A stretch of 7,181 bases of DNA from Brevundimonas sp. (GTDB lineage Bacteria; Pseudomonadota; Alphaproteobacteria; Caulobacterales; Caulobacteraceae). Position 1 is the first letter of the stretch. Every line of letters begins with the position of its first letter. Made by a program: the position numbers and the translations under genes. The notes beneath the pieces were generated by a model. The model was not told the origin of the DNA and ran no database searches. It worked only from the letters and a program-made list of their open reading frames with translations. Where the stretch lies: the NCBI GenBank assembly GCA_024711185.1, contig JANJTI010000183.1, positions 1 to 7,181 of the forward strand, written 5' to 3'. Positions 5,533 through 7,181 of this stretch are shown here, piece by piece.

Positions 5533-6366
5533 ATGGCCTTGAAGACCTACAATCCGACCTCGCCGGGCCGCCGCGCCCTGGTGCTGATCGATCGCTCGGA
5601 GCTCCACAAGGGCCGTCCCGAGAAGTCGCTCGTCGAAGGCCTGACCAAGTCGGGCGGCCGCGGGCAGGGCGGTCGCGTGGCCGTTCGCTTCCGCGGCGGC
5701 GGGGCCAAGACCCTGTACCGCAAGATCGACTTCAAGCGTCGCAAGTTCGCCTCGGCGACGGTCGAGCGCCTGGAGTACGACCCGAACCGGACCGCCTTCA
5801 TCGCCCTCATCACCTATGAGGACGGCGAGAAGGCCTACATCATCGCGCCGCAGCGCCTGAAGGCGGGCGACACGGTGGTGGCCGGCGAGCGCGTCGACGT
5901 GAAGCCGGGCAACGCCATGCCGCTGCGCTCGATGCCGGTGGGTACGATCATCCACAACATCGAGATGAAGCCTGGCAAGGGCGCCCAGCTGGCCCGTTCG
6001 GCCGGCGCCTACGCCCAGCTGGTCGGCCGCGACCAGGGCTACGCCCAGATCCGTCTCGGCTCGGGCGAGCTCCGCATGGTTCTGGACGGCTGCATGGCCA
6101 CTGTGGGCGCGGTGTCGAACCCCGACCACATGAACCAGAACCTCGGCAAGGCGGGCCGCAAGCGTCACATGGGCTTCCGTCCGCACGTCCGCGGCGTGGC
6201 CATGAACCCGATCGACCACCCGCACGGTGGTGGCGAGGGTCGCACCTCGGGCGGCCGTACGCCGGTCACGCCGTGGGGCAAGGACACCAAGGGCACCCGC
6301 ACCCGCAAGAACAAGGCCACGGATAAGTTCATCATCCGTAGCCGTCACGTGAAGAAGGCTCGCTAA
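5533..6366 (+). CDS. rplB: 50S ribosomal protein L2
   Basis: The protein has 277 residues, as expected (273 in E. coli). The N-terminal OB-fold region is residues about 40-125 and the SH3-like C-terminal domain about 126-200. The flexible C-terminal tail carries the near-invariant [15 protein letters not shown] (223-237), including His229 at the position implicated in peptidyl-transferase centre function. The end [10 protein letters not shown] is also typical. The N-terminal glycine loop [19 protein letters not shown] (41-59) lacks the GGRNNxGR asparagines of most bacterial L2 proteins; I believe this is a lineage trait rather than damage. L2 joins the subunits and is required for peptide-bond formation. 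GGGG at 5519-5522 in rplW is the only, weak, ribosome site, so translation is likely coupled. Confidence 0.97.
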   Translation: MALKTYNPTSPGRRALVLIDRSELHKGRPEKSLVEGLTKSGGRGQGGRVAVRFRGGGAKTLYRKIDFKRRKFASATVERLEYDPNRTAFIALITYEDGEKAYIIAPQRLKAGDTVVAGERVDVKPGNAMPLRSMPVGTIIHNIEMKPGKGAQLARSAGAYAQLVGRDQGYAQIRLGSGELRMVLDGCMATVGAVSNPDHMNQNLGKAGRKRHMGFRPHVRGVAMNPIDHPHGGGEGRTSGGRTPVTPWGKDTKGTRTRKNKATDKFIIRSRHVKKAR

Positions 6367-6369
6367 CCG

Positions 6370-6648
6370 ATGGCCCGCTCCTCCTGGAAAGGCCCGTTCG
6401 TCGACGGGTATCTGCTCAAGAAGGCCGACGCCGTTCAAACGTCGGGCCGCAAGGACGTGATCAAGACCTGGTCGCGCCGCTCCACCATCCTGCCGCAGTT
6501 CGTCGGTCTGACGTTCGGCGTCCACAACGGCCAGAAGCACGTGCCGGTGCTCGTCTCGGAAGAGATGGTCGGCATGAAGCTCGGCGAGTTCGCCCCGACC
6601 CGGAACTTCCCGGGCCACGCGGCGGACAAGAAGGCCAAGAGGAAGTAA
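6370..6648 (+). CDS. rpsS: 30S ribosomal protein S19
   Basis: The protein has 92 residues, equal to the E. coli length. Hallmarks are [18 protein letters not shown] (1-18), [20 protein letters not shown] (32-51), [20 protein letters not shown] (52-71) and [12 protein letters not shown] (72-83). It sits in the 30S head with S13, near the A-site tRNA and the bridge to the large subunit. A ribosome site GAAGAAGG (6351-6358) lies inside rplB, 11 nt before the ATG. Only 3 nt separate it from rplB and 3 nt from rplV, and both junctions have the same sequence TAACCGATGGCCC. Confidence 0.97.
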   Translation: MARSSWKGPFVDGYLLKKADAVQTSGRKDVIKTWSRRSTILPQFVGLTFGVHNGQKHVPVLVSEEMVGMKLGEFAPTRNFPGHAADKKAKRK

Positions 6649-6651
6649 CCG

Positions 6652-7032
6652 ATGGCCCAGACCAAGAACCCCCGTCGGGTCGGCCAGACCGAAGCCCGCG
6701 CCAAGCTGGTGAACGTCCGGATCAGCCCCCAGAAGCTGAACCTGGTCGCCGCCTCGATCCGCGGTCTGCCGGTGCAGAAGGCGCTGAACGAGCTGGAATT
6801 CAGCCGCAAGCGCATCGCCACCGACGTCCGCAAGGTCCTGTACTCGGCCATCTCCAACGCCGAGAACAACCACAACCTCGACATCGACAACCTGGTCGTC
6901 GCCGAGGCCTTCGTGGGCAAGAACCTGGTGATGAAGCGTTTCGCGAGCCGTGCTCGCGGCCGCTCGTCGCGCATCCTGAAACCGTTCAGCGAGATCACCA
7001 TCGTGGTCCGTGAAGCCGGCGAGGCCGCCTGA
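6652..7032 (+). CDS. rplV: 50S ribosomal protein L22
   Basis: The protein has 126 residues, about 16 longer than E. coli L22, with the excess at both ends. The globular domain includes [16 protein letters not shown] (23-38) and [13 protein letters not shown] (61-73). The long beta-hairpin that lines the exit tunnel spans [17 protein letters not shown] (94-110), without the deletions in this loop known from macrolide-resistant mutants. The C-terminus [12 protein letters not shown] (115-126) adds a short Ala/Glu tail. AGAGGA (6638-6643), 8 nt upstream in the end of rpsS, is a good ribosome site. The TGA overlaps the rpsC ATG by one base (TGATG). Confidence 0.97.
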   Translation: MAQTKNPRRVGQTEARAKLVNVRISPQKLNLVAASIRGLPVQKALNELEFSRKRIATDVRKVLYSAISNAENNHNLDIDNLVVAEAFVGKNLVMKRFASRARGRSSRILKPFSEITIVVREAGEAA

Positions 7033-7181
7033 TGGGTCAGAAAGTCAATCCGGTCGGGCTTCGTCTCGGCGTCAACCGCACGTGGGACAGCCGCTGGTTC
7101 GCCGGCGGTCAGGACTACGCCCGTCTCCTGCACCAGGACCTGAAGCTGCGCGAGTGGCTCAAGGAACGCCTGTCGGGCGCC
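7032..7181 (+). CDS. rpsC: 30S ribosomal protein S3, 5' part only
   Basis: The first 50 codons are in the window and the gene runs off the right edge without a stop. The translation starts [20 protein letters not shown], the family signature, and continues [20 protein letters not shown]. This is the start of the N-terminal domain, before the KH domain. S3 forms part of the mRNA entry channel of the 30S subunit and its helicase site. GCGAGG (7019-7024) at the end of rplV is a usable ribosome site 7 nt before the ATG. By conserved operon order rplP and rpmC should follow outside the window. Confidence 0.95.
   Translation, partial: MGQKVNPVGLRLGVNRTWDSRWFAGGQDYARLLHQDLKLREWLKERLSGA

Noticed and set aside
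5512..6873. 453-codon minus-strand open frame opposite rplB, rpsS and rplV
   Set aside because: Same reason: a complement of ribosomal-protein codons in high-GC DNA.

Overview
The window is strongly GC-rich DNA from an alphaproteobacterium, most likely Caulobacterales (Caulobacter, Phenylobacterium or a relative). That placement is inferred from the GC content, from a 277-residue L2 with an alphaproteobacterial look, and from an L3 with an Ala/Glu-rich C-terminal extension. I see no mobile element, CRISPR array, tRNA or rRNA.

Left part (1-2220): two + strand genes. The first (149-1090) encodes a cupin-like/JmjC-type protein with an intact HxD...H iron-binding triad. The second (1190-2071) encodes an exported GIN-domain (DUF2807) protein whose C-terminal half is built of seven near-identical glycine-rich repeats, probably a beta-solenoid. 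Between them, 99 bp hold two back-to-back inverted repeats; one is a perfect 16-bp palindrome lying in the spacer of a candidate promoter. Two hairpins (2097-2196) then separate the GIN gene from a convergent gene.

Middle part (2218-3505): a minus-strand gene (2218-2967) encodes a small outer-membrane beta-barrel with a signal peptide. Its mRNA leader carries a 9-bp hairpin touching the Shine-Dalgarno, and a Pho-box-like direct repeat lies further upstream. A gene-free stretch of 538 bp (2968-3505) separates it from the divergent ribosomal operon. This stretch contains a good candidate sigma-70-type promoter (3240-3268) and an inferred leader of about 230 nt with boxA-like motifs and mutually exclusive hairpins.

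Right part (3506-7181): the start of the S10 ribosomal-protein operon in its conserved order, rpsJ-rplC-rplD-rplW-rplB-rpsS-rplV-rpsC, with rpsC cut by the window edge. From rplC onward the genes are separated by 3-4 nt or overlap by one base (TAATG/TGATG), as expected for one translationally coupled transcript. tufA, which precedes rpsJ in many bacteria, is absent, so the operon appears to start at rpsJ with its own promoter.

Nothing here looks like a new multigene system. The most promising unexplained signals are non-coding: the S10 leader, the palindromic promoter before the GIN gene, and the leader and Pho-like site of the outer-membrane gene.
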